This document shows positions 1 to 10,700 of a stretch of 64,000 nt of DNA, piece after piece. The position numbers and the translations under genes were made by a program. The notes under the pieces are model-generated. The model saw only the letters and a list, made by a program, of their open reading frames with translations, did not search any database and had not been told where the DNA came from. Origin of the DNA: CAWJMN01 sp963844055 (GTDB lineage: Bacteria > Planctomycetota > Planctomycetia > Pirellulales > Pirellulaceae); the NCBI GenBank assembly GCA_963844055.1, contig CAWJMN010000001.1, positions 3,224,001 through 3,288,000 on the forward strand, written 5' to 3'. How positions within the stretch are numbered: the stretch's first letter is position 1; every line of letters begins with the position of its first letter.

Positions 1-2013
1 TGGAATCGTTCGCATATCGGCCTGCGCAATGGGGACCAAGGCCTCGGGCTTCCTGGTCGAAACAGTCCTGATGTGATGGCCCGTTTTGACCAACTGGAAG
101 CATCCTATTTGGCCATGAAGCAAAGTGCCGAAGAACTGCTGTCGGCGGCCAAAGATCCACAAACCCAAACCAAATCCCTTCAGCCCCTGATTGATGCGAC
201 GCTTCAGCCGGAAAGTAGCTACCTCAGCGGCATGAACGCGATTGTCTCTCAGCTAGAGCAAGAAGCGATCCTCCGCGTCGCGCAGCTTCAAGTTACAGAG
301 CGACTACTTCTCGGAATTACACTTGTCGTGCTCCTCTTAGAAGGCCTGTTCATCTTTCGCCCGGCTGTACGGCAAATCCAGCAGACCGTATCCCAGTTAT
401 GGCGTACCAGTGAGCAGCTTCAACTGGCTAAAGAGGCGGCCGAGGCGGCGAATCGCGAGAAGAGCGTCTTTCTCGCCAATGTTAGTCACGAACTACGCTC
501 GCCGCTACATGCCATTTTGGGAACGACAGAGCTCACCCAGCGCACAGAGGTGACTACCCAGCAGCAAGAATATTTGGAGATCATTGCCGACAGTTCAAAA
601 TCGCTTCTGGCCTTAGTAAACGACTTACTCGACCTTGCAAAGATCGAAGCAGGCAAGCTTGATCTGCACCTGATGCCATGCGACATCAGCCATCTTGCCC
701 GGCGCGTGATGGCGATGTTCTCTTCGGTTGCCAAAGTTAAAGGCCTGGAGCTCGTCACCAACATCGCTCCCGAGGTACAAGGCTATTGGCAGGTTGATGG
801 CGAACGATTGCGACAAGTGCTGGTGAACTTAATCAACAATGCCATCAAGTTTACCGACGCTGGCTCAATCACACTGGAGATGACACTGTTTCAGCCGGTG
901 GATTCAAGCAATGCGACCTCTCGCTTACGCGTTCGCGTCATCGATACGGGCGTCGGCATTCCACGAGAGTCGCTGGACCGCATCTTCCTTCCCTTCACCC
1001 AGGTCGATGGTTCGAATAGTCGCAGATTTGGCGGCGCCGGGCTGGGGCTGGCGATTACTCGCCGTCTGATTGAGCTCATGCAGGGCGAGCTTGGGGTACA
1101 AAGCAGCGTTGGCAAAGGCTCGATCTTCTGGTTCGACATTTCCCTGCAAAACGTGTCACCGCCGGAGGCGTCCCCCTCGACAAATACTCCTCAAGGAACC
1201 ACCGGCCAGCCTTCGCCTGCAATTCCTGCCATGCAAAAGCGTCTCTCGGTTCTGGTTGCCGAGGATGCTCCGGTCAATCGCCGCGTGCTGGAAGATATGC
1301 TCACTTTGCTAGGGCATCACGTAACACTCGCCGAGGATGGCAAGTCGGCACTGACAAAGCTCGATGCTGGCCACTTCGATGTCGTGATCCTTGATATACA
1401 CATGCCCGAAATGGATGGCCTTGCTGTCGCCCGAGAAATCCGTGCCAGAGAAGCGACCGGCAAGCTTGCTGCCAAAAGGGTGTTGGCACTTTCGGCCGCT
1501 GCGCTCCCCCAAGACCGTACCGATGCCCTAGCGGCCGGGATGGATGGCTACCTAACTAAGCCCGTCACGATTGCAGCACTCTCACAAGCGATAACACCTT
1601 TCCCAGCACAGCCAAGCGGTGCCATCTCGTCTGAGCCAACCCCAACGATTCCCTCAACCCGCGAGAACAACCCCTTGGCGACAGAGACCAACAAGGCGAT
1701 TGAGCAATTGAAGAAGCGTCCCGCACTCTTTCGAGACCTAGTCGAGTTGTTTGCGACTGAAGGGCCCAGCCTTCAGTCTCGAATTGAACAGGCGCTCAAA
1801 GCGGGCAACCTGCCAGAGGTCCGACTTTTTGCCCATCGGCTGAAAGGACAGGCCAGCAGTTTCTCGGCCGTGAAGCTTGTCGAACTAGCCCAAAAGATTG
1901 AAGAGGCGGCCTACCAAGGGGACTTAGAAACCGCTAGGCAACAAGGGGCCAACCTTCAAACCCAGCTGAATCAACTTTTTGATCAGCTACAACAGGCCGT
2001 GCAAAACCTCTAA
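1..2013 (+). CDS. Hybrid sensor histidine kinase with PilJ-like sensor, receiver and Hpt domains (5' end outside window)
   Basis: The frame is open from base 1, and residues read upstream of the first possible start (GTG 73) resemble the end of a PilJ-type sensor domain, so the gene begins before the window. Numbering from GTG 73: a membrane segment at about 79-96, a linker helix, a HisKA domain with phospho-acceptor His139 in a SHELRSP motif, an HATPase domain with N box (NLINNAIKF) and G boxes (DTGVGIP, GAGLGLAI), a receiver with Asp in LDIHMPEMDG, and a C-terminal Hpt domain with His in AHRLKG. This is a complete His-Asp-His phosphorelay in one membrane protein. Its stop lies 3 bases from the convergent stop of the ABC-2 permease. 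Output and ligand are unknown. Confidence 0.9.
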   Translation, partial: WNRSHIGLRNGDQGLGLPGRNSPDVMARFDQLEASYLAMKQSAEELLSAAKDPQTQTKSLQPLIDATLQPESSYLSGMNAIVSQLEQEAILRVAQLQVTERLLLGITLVVLLLEGLFIFRPAVRQIQQTVSQLWRTSEQLQLAKEAAEAANREKSVFLANVSHELRSPLHAILGTTELTQRTEVTTQQQEYLEIIADSSKSLLALVNDLLDLAKIEAGKLDLHLMPCDISHLARRVMAMFSSVAKVKGLELVTNIAPEVQGYWQVDGERLRQVLVNLINNAIKFTDAGSITLEMTLFQPVDSSNATSRLRVRVIDTGVGIPRESLDRIFLPFTQVDGSNSRRFGGAGLGLAITRRLIELMQGELGVQSSVGKGSIFWFDISLQNVSPPEASPSTNTPQGTTGQPSPAIPAMQKRLSVLVAEDAPVNRRVLEDMLTLLGHHVTLAEDGKSALTKLDAGHFDVVILDIHMPEMDGLAVAREIRAREATGKLAAKRVLALSAAALPQDRTDALAAGMDGYLTKPVTIAALSQAITPFPAQPSGAISSEPTPTIPSTRENNPLATETNKAIEQLKKRPALFRDLVELFATEGPSLQSRIEQALKAGNLPEVRLFAHRLKGQASSFSAVKLVELAQKIEEAAYQGDLETARQQGANLQTQLNQLFDQLQQAVQNL

Positions 2014-2016
2014 CGG

Positions 2017-2865
2017 CTATCCGCCGTAGCCGCCGTAACGCCTGAGCCCACGGGCGAGCAAAACGCGCGACAGCCCGATGAAGAAGAGTACCCAAAAGGC
2101 CTGCGCGAGCAATCCGAGCAGTAGCCCATAGCCAGTGACCTTTCCTAAAAAGATCGCGGCCGGAAAATATGCCAGAAACGCCAATGGCGAATACATCACC
2201 AACTGCCGCCAGGGCTCGCCAATCATATCCAGCGGAAACATATGCCCCGACAAAAAGAAGCTAAACAGCATGTAAACAAACAGGATGGAGCTTACCTCCA
2301 AAAACCAAAAGCCCACCAGCCCCATCGAAGCTTCTAAAAAGAAGCCCAGCAAGAAGCAGAGGACCAGCGATAGCAAGAATGCTCCCCAGGTGACAATGTC
2401 CGAGGGGGCCGCCGAGAAATAGCCGCGGCATAAAAAGAAGACCAGCACAAACGGCCCTGTTGCGATCATGTAATATGCAATCTTGTGCGCAATCCGGCTC
2501 AGCAGCATAAACCCCAGCAGGTCAATCGGCTGGGTTAGATACTTCTTAATATCGCCTGAGCGAATCTGCCCCGCGATTTGCGAAGCGAGCCCTGGCATAC
2601 TCGAAAAGGCCCGAGCCACCATCGTCAGCAAGTAGTAAGCGATGAAGTCCGGCAGCGAATAGCCTGCTACACGCCCGCCTGAAACCGACTTGAATACGGC
2701 CGTCCACAAGAAGATCTGGGTAACGATCGGCAAAAACCGCATCAGCGTGCCGAGCGCAAAATCTCCACGATAGACCAAGCGTTCATCCAGCGAAATTCGC
2801 AGAATGGTCCACCAGGTTTGCATTCGGGCCCACATAGATCTTGCTCCCACTTCCCGTGCCGTCAT
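2017..2865 (-). CDS. ABC-2 family transporter permease
   Basis: A membrane protein with about six hydrophobic segments, resembling the ABC-2 permeases of the PF06182 type that work with a DrrA/NatA-like ATPase. The open frame extends to 2901, but that would overlap the upstream ATPase gene. The ATG at 2865 starts 4 bases after that gene's stop and fits translational coupling; a further Met lies 9 codons on. It forms an exporter operon with the ATPase at 2870-3850 and a second permease of the same family at 3910, so the transporter is probably a heterodimeric permease with one ATPase. Substrate is unknown. Confidence 0.85.
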   Translation of the reverse strand: MTAREVGARSMWARMQTWWTILRISLDERLVYRGDFALGTLMRFLPIVTQIFLWTAVFKSVSGGRVAGYSLPDFIAYYLLTMVARAFSSMPGLASQIAGQIRSGDIKKYLTQPIDLLGFMLLSRIAHKIAYYMIATGPFVLVFFLCRGYFSAAPSDIVTWGAFLLSLVLCFLLGFFLEASMGLVGFWFLEVSSILFVYMLFSFFLSGHMFPLDMIGEPWRQLVMYSPLAFLAYFPAAIFLGKVTGYGLLLGLLAQAFWVLFFIGLSRVLLARGLRRYGGYGG

Positions 2866-2869
2866 CCAA

Positions 2870-3850
2870 CTAATCCTGAACCTGTGAGAACAAGTCGGCA
2901 ATTACTTCTTCCAGCGGTGGATCTTCCACGGCCACATCGTCAATCGCATGCTCAGCCAAAATCGTGGCCAGCACTTTTGCCACATTGGGGCGATCTACTT
3001 TCAACTTTACCTTGGGTGCTTGCGCTTCAACCACGGTGCCGTAGCGTTCAAAGCCGGCAACCGAACGGCCACTGGCCAATTGCAGCGTAATCAGCTTTTG
3101 ACCGCTGAATCGATCAATGATTCCTGTCAGCGAGCCATCGTATTTGATTTGCCCCTGCGCGATAATCACAACCCGCTGGCACAGGGCCGCGACATCCTTC
3201 ATATAGTGACTGCTCAGCAAGATTGTCACTTTACGTTCTTGCTGATAAGACTTGAGGAACTGCTGGATTCGGTGCTGGGCCACCACATCCAGACCAATGG
3301 TCGGTTCATCCAAAAACAGCACTTCGGGCGAGTGCAAAAGCGCTGCCGTCAGCTCCATCTTCATCCGCTCCCCCAGCGAAAGTTCCCGTACGGGCTGCTG
3401 AAGTAGCCGACCAATGTCTAGCAGTTCGCAAATCTCGTCGAGTGTCTTTTTGAACTGTGCCGGATCAATGCGATAGATCTGCTGATGCAGGCGAAACGAC
3501 TCTTGGGCAGGCAAGTCCCACCACAATTGGTTTTTCTGCCCCATCACTAGTGCAAATCGCGAACGATACGCAATCTGCCTTTCCCAAGGAACGTAGCCCA
3601 TCACGGTCGCTTCGCCGCTGGTGGGATAGATCACACCCGAAAGCAACTTCAGCGTGGTCGTCTTTCCTGCACCGTTCGGCCCCAGAAAGGCGACAAACTC
3701 GCCTGGCTCAACGGTCAGGTTTACATCGCGGACGGCGTGCACTTCTTTATACTCGCGCGAGACCAACCCTTTAACCGAAGCCCACAGACCTTCCTTCTTC
3801 TGATAGACCCGATAGGACTTATTCAGGTTTTTGATTTCAATCGCAGGCAT
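2870..3850 (-). CDS. ABC transporter ATP-binding protein
   Basis: A 326-residue nucleotide-binding subunit. Walker A is GPNGAGKTT, the signature is LSLGERMKME, Walker B is VLFLDEPTIGLD, and the switch histidine follows in ILLSSHYM. The C-terminal 90 residues form the extra domain seen in DrrA/NatA-type exporters. A loop after Walker A reads QKNQLWWDLP, typical of ATPases paired with PF06182 permeases. It lies between two ABC-2 permease genes on the same strand (4 bases to the downstream one, about 60 to the upstream one), so the three very likely form one exporter. Confidence 0.93.
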   Translation of the reverse strand: MPAIEIKNLNKSYRVYQKKEGLWASVKGLVSREYKEVHAVRDVNLTVEPGEFVAFLGPNGAGKTTTLKLLSGVIYPTSGEATVMGYVPWERQIAYRSRFALVMGQKNQLWWDLPAQESFRLHQQIYRIDPAQFKKTLDEICELLDIGRLLQQPVRELSLGERMKMELTAALLHSPEVLFLDEPTIGLDVVAQHRIQQFLKSYQQERKVTILLSSHYMKDVAALCQRVVIIAQGQIKYDGSLTGIIDRFSGQKLITLQLASGRSVAGFERYGTVVEAQAPKVKLKVDRPNVAKVLATILAEHAIDDVAVEDPPLEEVIADLFSQVQD

Positions 3851-3909
3851 AGTGTTGGTATTCTCAGAAAGCCATTCGCGGTCACAGCAGACGAAGTAAC
3901 AGAAGCCGG

Positions 3910-4761
3910 CTAACTACTGGCCGAACGATAGCTGCGAAGGGCAGCACTAAAGATCCAGCGTGACCCAAACAGGGCTCCCACCGTTGCAAATAGGGTAAAG
4001 ATCACCAGGAATGTCGTCACACCAGGATTTCCTTCCGGCGAGAACGGCTGCGCCATCAGGCTCGCAGGAACATTCACCACCAACATGACTGGCAGGATGA
4101 ATGTACACGCCCAGCGAAGCGGACTTCCCCACGGCCCCTCGTAGATCTCCATCGGATAGCGCGAGAAGTTCGTGATATAAAACCAAAAGTCATACAGCGA
4201 ACGATTCTGCCCCAGCCAGATGCTTGTGGCTGCCAGGGAAATCATCAAGCTATATAAAATGCCAACTCCGCATCCCACATACAAAAAGTAGATCGCTACT
4301 AGCTGCGGTGTCACGTGGACAGGATTTTCCGGCCGCTGGGCTAGGTGCCACATTCCCACACACAGTAGGGCCACTGCCACGACGACGTGCGACAGGGACG
4401 ACCATTCAATCTTGCGCAGCGAAATCAAGAACTGGGTATCGATCGGCTTGAGCAATGCGAAGTCGAGCCCGCCTGTCCGAATCAGCTCACTCACCTCTTC
4501 GCAGTTGGGCATAAAGAAGGTCTGCACAATCGCGTTGATGAATTTTCCGGTCGCTAAGAAGATGAAGAACTCATACTTTCCCCAGCCGGCGATGTCTTTG
4601 ACATAACCATAGATCAACAGATACAACCCCAAGTCCATCAGCGTCCACGTGAGGGTACTGACGCACTCAATCAGAAAATTGGCGCGAAACGTCATGTCCC
4701 GCACGAGGCTATTGCGGGCAAAGGTCAGAAAGACTTTTAGATGGTAAGCAACAAAATCCAT
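3910..4761 (-). CDS. ABC-2 family transporter permease
   Basis: The second permease of the exporter, with six hydrophobic segments and the PF06182-like opening (a short amphipathic helix followed by RANF). The frame is open to 4845 with Met codons at 4845, 4824 and 4761. The first 28 residues from 4845 are polar and atypical, so the start at 4761 is preferred, though its ribosome site is weak. It is first in an ABC operon reading permease, ATPase, permease. Similarity to the 2017-2865 product suggests the two permeases pair as a heterodimer. Substrate unknown. Confidence 0.82.
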   Translation of the reverse strand: MDFVAYHLKVFLTFARNSLVRDMTFRANFLIECVSTLTWTLMDLGLYLLIYGYVKDIAGWGKYEFFIFLATGKFINAIVQTFFMPNCEEVSELIRTGGLDFALLKPIDTQFLISLRKIEWSSLSHVVVAVALLCVGMWHLAQRPENPVHVTPQLVAIYFLYVGCGVGILYSLMISLAATSIWLGQNRSLYDFWFYITNFSRYPMEIYEGPWGSPLRWACTFILPVMLVVNVPASLMAQPFSPEGNPGVTTFLVIFTLFATVGALFGSRWIFSAALRSYRSASS

Positions 4762-4894
4762 GCCACCATGGTACGCATTTGCCCCTCCATCGGCCAGGGG
4801 CAAGATTCTAGCGACCTGCGGCATCCTGCCTAAATAACGGGGCAAAAATCATTCACACTGCGGCCGATTTACTAGGCAAACACCTTCCCACAGA

Positions 4895-5917
4895 CTACTT
4901 CTTTGGGGCGCTGGCGTTGACCGCCTCAATCTGGACCGCCTTACGTCCCTTGAAAGCGCCGGGGTGGGCATGGTATTTCGTTACCCCTTGAACGGCCACA
5001 TCCAGCGGTGCACGGACATCCTTATCGGTGGTGATGATATCTCCCACACGCAGGCCGATCAGGTCGCCGGTGCTGATCCGCGTCTCGGCCAACGTCACTA
5101 CCACCTCCGCTACCGATTGATGCAGCTTCTGCCCAATCAGAGCGATCGATTCCGGCGTGCCACTACTCTTGCCATAGCTGACCCAGTTGTTTGCGGTGAG
5201 CTTATGGCTAATGCGCTCAATCGCATTGAAGGGAATGCACAGGTTCATCATCCCGCGCATGTCACCCAAGGTTAGCTCAAAGCTAATCAGAATCACTACT
5301 TCATTGGGCGGCACAATCTGAACGAGCTGCGGATTGCTTTCAACGCGGTCCACCGAAACCTTCAGCGCCAGGACATTCGCCCAAGCATGCTTCAGTTCGT
5401 TGAGAAATAGCTGCGTGATGCGCGTGACCAAACGCAATTCAATTTCGGTCAGCGGACGACGGGCTTGTGGTGTGCTATCCTTACCACCACCTAGCAGGCG
5501 ATCGATGATCGGATAAAGGATCGAAGGATTGATATCCAGGATCAAATGCCCATCCAGAGGCTCTGCACGGATCAGGTTGAAGCAGGTTGGGTTTTCCAGG
5601 CTGAACACAAATTCGCCGTAGGTCAATTGATCCACGCTCGTCAGCTTGACCTCGACGATGCTACGCAGCAACGCGGAAAGCTCCGCACCGTAATTACGGC
5701 CAAAGCCTTCATGCAGCGATTGCAATGCCCGCATCTGCTCTTTGCCGACGCGCTCGGGACGACGAAAGTCATAAGGCAGGACACGAACCCGCGAAGCACC
5801 CGGTGCTTTACCTGCTGCAGGATGTCCCGCTGGCCCATTTCCGGCATTGGGACGGTTCGATTCCATGGAGGAAAGCAAGCTTTCCACCTCGGCTTGACTG
5901 AGAGAATCGTCTGACAT
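4895..5917 (-). CDS. fliM: Flagellar motor switch protein FliM
   Basis: A 340-residue FliM. The N-terminus MSDDSLSQAEVESLL is the CheY-binding segment (usual form LSQxEIDALL). After a glycine/proline-rich linker comes the middle domain beginning YDFRRPERV and containing the conserved QLTYGEF and LGGGKD stretches, and the last 75 residues form the FliN-like C-terminal domain that ends the C-ring subunit. It is separated from the other flagellar genes, which are not in the window, and sits next to proA. With the cheA/cheW operon near the window end it indicates flagellar motility. Confidence 0.95.
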   Translation of the reverse strand: MSDDSLSQAEVESLLSSMESNRPNAGNGPAGHPAAGKAPGASRVRVLPYDFRRPERVGKEQMRALQSLHEGFGRNYGAELSALLRSIVEVKLTSVDQLTYGEFVFSLENPTCFNLIRAEPLDGHLILDINPSILYPIIDRLLGGGKDSTPQARRPLTEIELRLVTRITQLFLNELKHAWANVLALKVSVDRVESNPQLVQIVPPNEVVILISFELTLGDMRGMMNLCIPFNAIERISHKLTANNWVSYGKSSGTPESIALIGQKLHQSVAEVVVTLAETRISTGDLIGLRVGDIITTDKDVRAPLDVAVQGVTKYHAHPGAFKGRKAVQIEAVNASAPKK

Positions 5918-6018
5918 GACTGGATCTCTTTCTTCTTCCCTGAAAATCCCTGCGAAGAGTAATCCTCTCTTGCGCAGTGGCCGGCAAATCCATTACCGCA
6001 TCCAACCCGATTCCAACA

Positions 6019-7293
6019 CTACGAACGAACCTGACCATCACCCATGACGATGTATTTATAAGTCGTCAATTCCTTCAAACCGCAGGGACCTCGCGCATGG
6101 AACTTGTCCGTGCTAATGCCGATCTCTGCACCCAACCCAAACTGATGTCCGTCATTAAAGCGCGTGCTGGCGTTCACCATCACGGCCGAACTATCCACCT
6201 GGGCCACAAACTTGCGGGCCGAAGCTAAGCTCGTCGTCACAATCGCTTCCGTATGACCGCTGCTGTACTTGGCGATGTGTTCAATCGCTTCATCCAGGCT
6301 GTCGACAACCTTAACCGAGATAATGGGGCCCAAAAACTCGGTCGCGTAGTCTTCCTCCGTTGCGGGCTTCGCCTCTTTCAAGATCTTGCAAGTGCGCTCG
6401 CAACCTCGAATCTCTACGTCAAAGGGCTTCATTCCCTTGGCGGCCATCGGCAAGAACTTTTCCGCCACGCTGGAATGCACCAGCAGCGACTCTGCCGCGT
6501 TACAAACTCCCATGCGGTGACACTTCGAGTTCACCAAGATATTCTGGGCCATCGGCAGCTCTGCCGATTCATCCACATACACATGGCAGTTGCCCGTGAA
6601 GTGCTTGATGACCGGCATCTTGGCTTCATCAACCACGCGGCGAATCAAACCTTCACCGCCACGAGGAATCGCCACATCGATCTTGTCAGCCATCTTCAGA
6701 AAGTGCCCCACGGCACTTCGATCTGCCGTTTCCACCAAATGCAGGGCGCCCGCTGGCAACCCAAACTGTGGAAGAGCCTCGGTCAAGATCTCTACAATCG
6801 CTCGACTGGAATGAGCCGCTTCTTTACCGCCACGCAAAATCACCGCGTTGCCACTCTTGATACAAATGGCCGCAGCGTCCGCTGTCACATTCGGACGGGA
6901 TTCATAAATGAAAAACACCACCCCCAGCGGGACACGTGTCTTTTGAATCTCCAGACCATTGGGCCGGCGTGATGACTCGATCACTTCACCAATCGGATCA
7001 GGCAGGGCCGCCACCTCAACTAGGCCATTGGCAATCTCTTCCACGCGCTTCGGAGTAAGGCGAAGGCGGTCAATCGCCGCAGGAGTCAGCCCGTAACCTG
7101 GTGCCGCATCAAGGTCCAATTGGTTGGCAGCGATGATTCGATCCGCTTGCTTCACCAGTTCCTTCGCACAGTGCAACAACCAAGTGTTCTTTGCCTGGCC
7201 AAGGACAGACGACAACTCACGCGAGGCCGATTTGGCTCGGCGAGCCGCCGATTCACAATAAGCGGCAATATTCAATTCTTGAGCGACAGACAT
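6019..7293 (-). CDS. proA: Glutamate-5-semialdehyde dehydrogenase (gamma-glutamyl phosphate reductase)
   Basis: Catalyses the NADPH-dependent reduction of gamma-glutamyl phosphate to glutamate-5-semialdehyde, the second step of proline synthesis. The 424-residue length matches the family. Diagnostic stretches are PLGVVFFIYESRPNV, KSGNAVILRGGKEA and MGVCNAAESLLVH, the last carrying the catalytic cysteine, plus the C-terminal GPCGLKELTTYKY signature. The partner kinase gene proB is not in the window. The start ATG 7293 gives the usual N-terminus. About 100 bases separate it from fliM; co-transcription cannot be judged. Confidence 0.96.
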   Translation of the reverse strand: MSVAQELNIAAYCESAARRAKSASRELSSVLGQAKNTWLLHCAKELVKQADRIIAANQLDLDAAPGYGLTPAAIDRLRLTPKRVEEIANGLVEVAALPDPIGEVIESSRRPNGLEIQKTRVPLGVVFFIYESRPNVTADAAAICIKSGNAVILRGGKEAAHSSRAIVEILTEALPQFGLPAGALHLVETADRSAVGHFLKMADKIDVAIPRGGEGLIRRVVDEAKMPVIKHFTGNCHVYVDESAELPMAQNILVNSKCHRMGVCNAAESLLVHSSVAEKFLPMAAKGMKPFDVEIRGCERTCKILKEAKPATEEDYATEFLGPIISVKVVDSLDEAIEHIAKYSSGHTEAIVTTSLASARKFVAQVDSSAVMVNASTRFNDGHQFGLGAEIGISTDKFHARGPCGLKELTTYKYIVMGDGQVRS

Positions 7294-7550
7294 GACAACC
7301 TGGGCAGTTTGGGTACCTACAGACGAATCCGCCTAATTATCGGCCATTTAGGAAAATCGGTCAATGTCGCTCCCCACCCACTGACTATTCCGATGGGGCC
7401 GCCGACATCCGGCTGTAAACTTCAAAAAACTGCCCAAAACGGGCCTAAAGAGAACAGCCACGCACCCGATTAAATCGCCCTGGACAGTTCGCGGCCCCTC
7501 CCGCCGCTGGTGGGAGGCTGAAAAGTTTTTGCGTTTCGATCAGCGCCGGC

Positions 7551-7712
7551 TTAGGCGCCGCTGACCAGCAAACTCTTCCGACGGGCGTTCTCTGCATCCC
7601 ATGCCAGGTTGGCAATGATGGTTTCCATGTCGGTTGAGGAGGAAGTTACAGGGGAAGCATTGGCCGTGGCCGCTGCACCCGAGGAATCACTGCTGAGCAC
7701 CGCTGTTGGCGA
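7551..7712 (-). other. Out-of-frame continuation of the PPC-repeat protein C-terminus
   Basis: On the minus strand a second frame stays open from about 7712 down to a TAA at 7551-7553. It encodes a small-residue stretch rich in Ala, Ser and Thr, then METIIANLAWDAENARRK and a short hydrophobic end. The frame of the upstream 1,231-residue gene stops at 7687 inside this stretch. A plausible reading is that a one-base indel near 7690-7712 moved the true tail out of frame, so the native protein would end at 7551, about 45 residues longer. The protein-like character of the tail is the only evidence; no homologue search was possible. Confidence 0.5.
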
Positions 7713-10700
7713 CCGTTAGCACGGAATCGATCGCGCTAACGAGCGAACCCGCTTCGCCAGTGGGCGGATGCGAGTTCAAATAATTGATCACGAGCAGTGC
7801 ATCAATGGCGCTAAGTGCCGAATCATTGTTTGTATCGAGGTACGGAGGGGGCTGCCCGCCGACCGGATCCGCCTTATCGGCATTGAGATAATTGATAATC
7901 GTCAACGAATCAATCGCCGAAACCGATCCGTCGCCGTTTACATCTTCCGAGATCGTGTTGTTGTGATAGATCGGGTCCACATTGACCACCGTCAATTGCA
8001 CCGTTCCATTGGTATAGAACGGAGCTGTAGCCGTAATTGTGACCGTCTGATTGGCATCGGGAATGTTGTCGGCCACCGCCGTCACGGAAAACGTGATCGA
8101 CGTTTGATTCGCAGGAATCACCACCGTCGCAGGAATTGTCGCCTCGCTAGTGTCGCTGCTTGTCAGGCTCACCGTAAGAGCTTGGCTGATGTTACTGCTT
8201 CCGCGCGTGACAGTCGCCGTTGCCACACCGCCAATTTCACTCAGCGAAGAATTATTCAGCGACAACAGTAGCGGGCCATTGGCGGGTGTTTCCAGAACAG
8301 TCAATTGGTAAGTTCCCGTACCGTCTGTTCCCCCTGTCAAAATGCCAGTGCCAGTGACCGGGTTGTACGTGATGTTCGTAAAATTGGTCACGCCGATGTA
8401 ATACGTTCCCGTGACAGAGAACGTGTAACGCAGGTACGCATCAAATCCAACCGTCGACTCGCCCGGTGCCGCTGCATCATTATTGGCAGCCAATTGCTGG
8501 CCCGATGAATTGAACAGCCGCAAGTACGATCCCAGTCCACCGGGTCCATTCAAAGGTGTATCGATATCAAAATCGACAACCTGCCCCGCGGTCACCGTAA
8601 ACGAGTAGAGATCAATATCAATATCGGGATCAATGGAGGCACTTGCGCCCTTCGGACTCGTCGAAATAGCCCCTAATGGAGTTGCCTTCGCAAGGGTATT
8701 GTCCAAATCAGGCAGCAACGTCTGCACAATCAACGTGTAATTACCTGTGGCATCAGTGCCACCGGCAATAATGCCATTGCCATTGGTGGGATCGTACGCA
8801 ATGTTCGTGAAGTTCGTCACGCCAATGTAATACGTTCCTGCCGAAGCAAACGTGTACCGCAGGTAGGCATCAAACCCAACCGTTGGCTCGCCCGGTGCAG
8901 CCGCATCATTGTTAGCAGCCAACTGGGTGCCCGCCGAATTAAACAGGCGTAGATAAGAACCTAAGCCTCCCGAGCCGTTCAGCGCTGTGTTGATGTTGAA
9001 ATCAACAATCTGCCCCGCCGTCACCGTAAAGCTATACATATCGATGTCCGTATCGGGATCGATGGTAGAGCTGGTGCTCTTGGGCGATGTCGTGACCGCT
9101 CCTAAGGCCGTGGCCTTCGTGAACGTGTTATCTAGATCCGGTGGACGCGTTTGGACTACAAGCTGGTAATTCCCAATCGAATAGAGACCACCGGCTACAA
9201 CGCCACTGCCATCGGTTGGGTCATAGCTAACATTGTTCGAGTTCGAGATGCCAACGTAGTAGGTTCCGCCGGCGCCAAACGTGAAACGCAAATAGGGATC
9301 AAACCCCAGGACGCTTTCGCCGGGGGCTGTTCCATCATCATTGGAGCCAATCTGTTGACCAGCACCATTGAAGACTCGCAGGTATCCCCCTAATCCACCC
9401 GGACCATTGGCCGTCGTATTGACGTTGAAGTCAACAATCTGTCCTGCAGTAACCGTGAACTTATAAAGATCGATATCAAAGTCGGGATCGATGGCCGCGC
9501 TGACGGTATTCGCAACGGTAGTAACCGCCCCCAGATTCGTCGCGGTCGCCAGCGTCTTATCAAGGTCCGGCAAGAGGCTGGCAATGTTCAGTTGATAGGT
9601 ACCGATGGAATCAAAACCACCGCCGATGATTCCCGTTGCGTTTGTCGGGTCGTAGGTGGTGTTGTTTGCATTCGAAACACCGACGTAATAGGTTCCAGCG
9701 GTCGCAAAGGTGTATCGCAAATAGGCGTCGTAACCGACGACGTTTTCGCCAGGTGCCGCAGCATCATTATTCGACGCCAGCTGAGTTCCTGCCGAATTGA
9801 ATAGACGCAAAAACGATCCAAGCCCTCCTGTACCATTGAGCGGCGTATCAATATCGATATCAACAATCATCCCCGCCGTAACGGTGAATTTATACAGGTC
9901 AACATCTGTATCGGGATTGATAGCAGTGCTGGTGCTGCTTACCACGGTCGAAATCGCACCCAAATTCGTCGCGGTTGCCAGCGTGTTGTCCAGGTCCGGC
10001 GGAATCGCCTGTATCGACAATTGGTACGTACCTGTACCGTGCAATCCGCCCGACACGATTCCACTTGCATCCACGGGGTTGTACGAAGAATTGGCCAGGT
10101 TCGTAACACCCAGGTAATAGGTCCCTGTGATGCCGACGGTGTAGCGCAGGTAGGCATCGTAGCCCGCCGAAGTATCGCCCGGAGCAACGCCGTCATTATT
10201 GGCGGTGATTTCCTGGCCCGCTGAGTTAAACAGTCGAATGTAGGAACCCAGTCCGCCTGGACCATTTTGCGTCGTATCGATATCGAAATCGATGATCTGA
10301 CCAACGGTCGCCGTAAATTTATAAAGATCGATATCCGTATCGGGATCAATCGCCGCCGTCACACTCTTGGGTGCCGTTGAAATAGCACCCAAATTCGTTG
10401 CGGTTACCAGCGTGTTATCCAGGTCAGGCGGAAGCGTCTGCACATTAATGCTGTAATCGCCTACCGAGTAAAAACCGCCAGCGATATATCCCGTCCCGAG
10501 CACAGGGTTATACGTGATATTGTTGAGGTTCGAGACGCCAACATAATAGGTTCCGCCGACCGCAAACGTGTGACGCAAATAGGCATCGTAGCCGAGTACG
10601 GTTTCCCCCGGCGCTGCGCCATCATCATTGGAATCGATCTCTTGCCCAATAGAATTGAACACGCGCAGGTACGAGCCCACAGCCCCAGGGCCATTGAGAG

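Noticed and set aside
7497..7517. Nine-base GC-rich hairpin as terminator of the PPC-repeat gene
   Set aside because: No T run follows on the minus strand; on the plus strand there is a T5 but no plus-strand gene upstream ends here.
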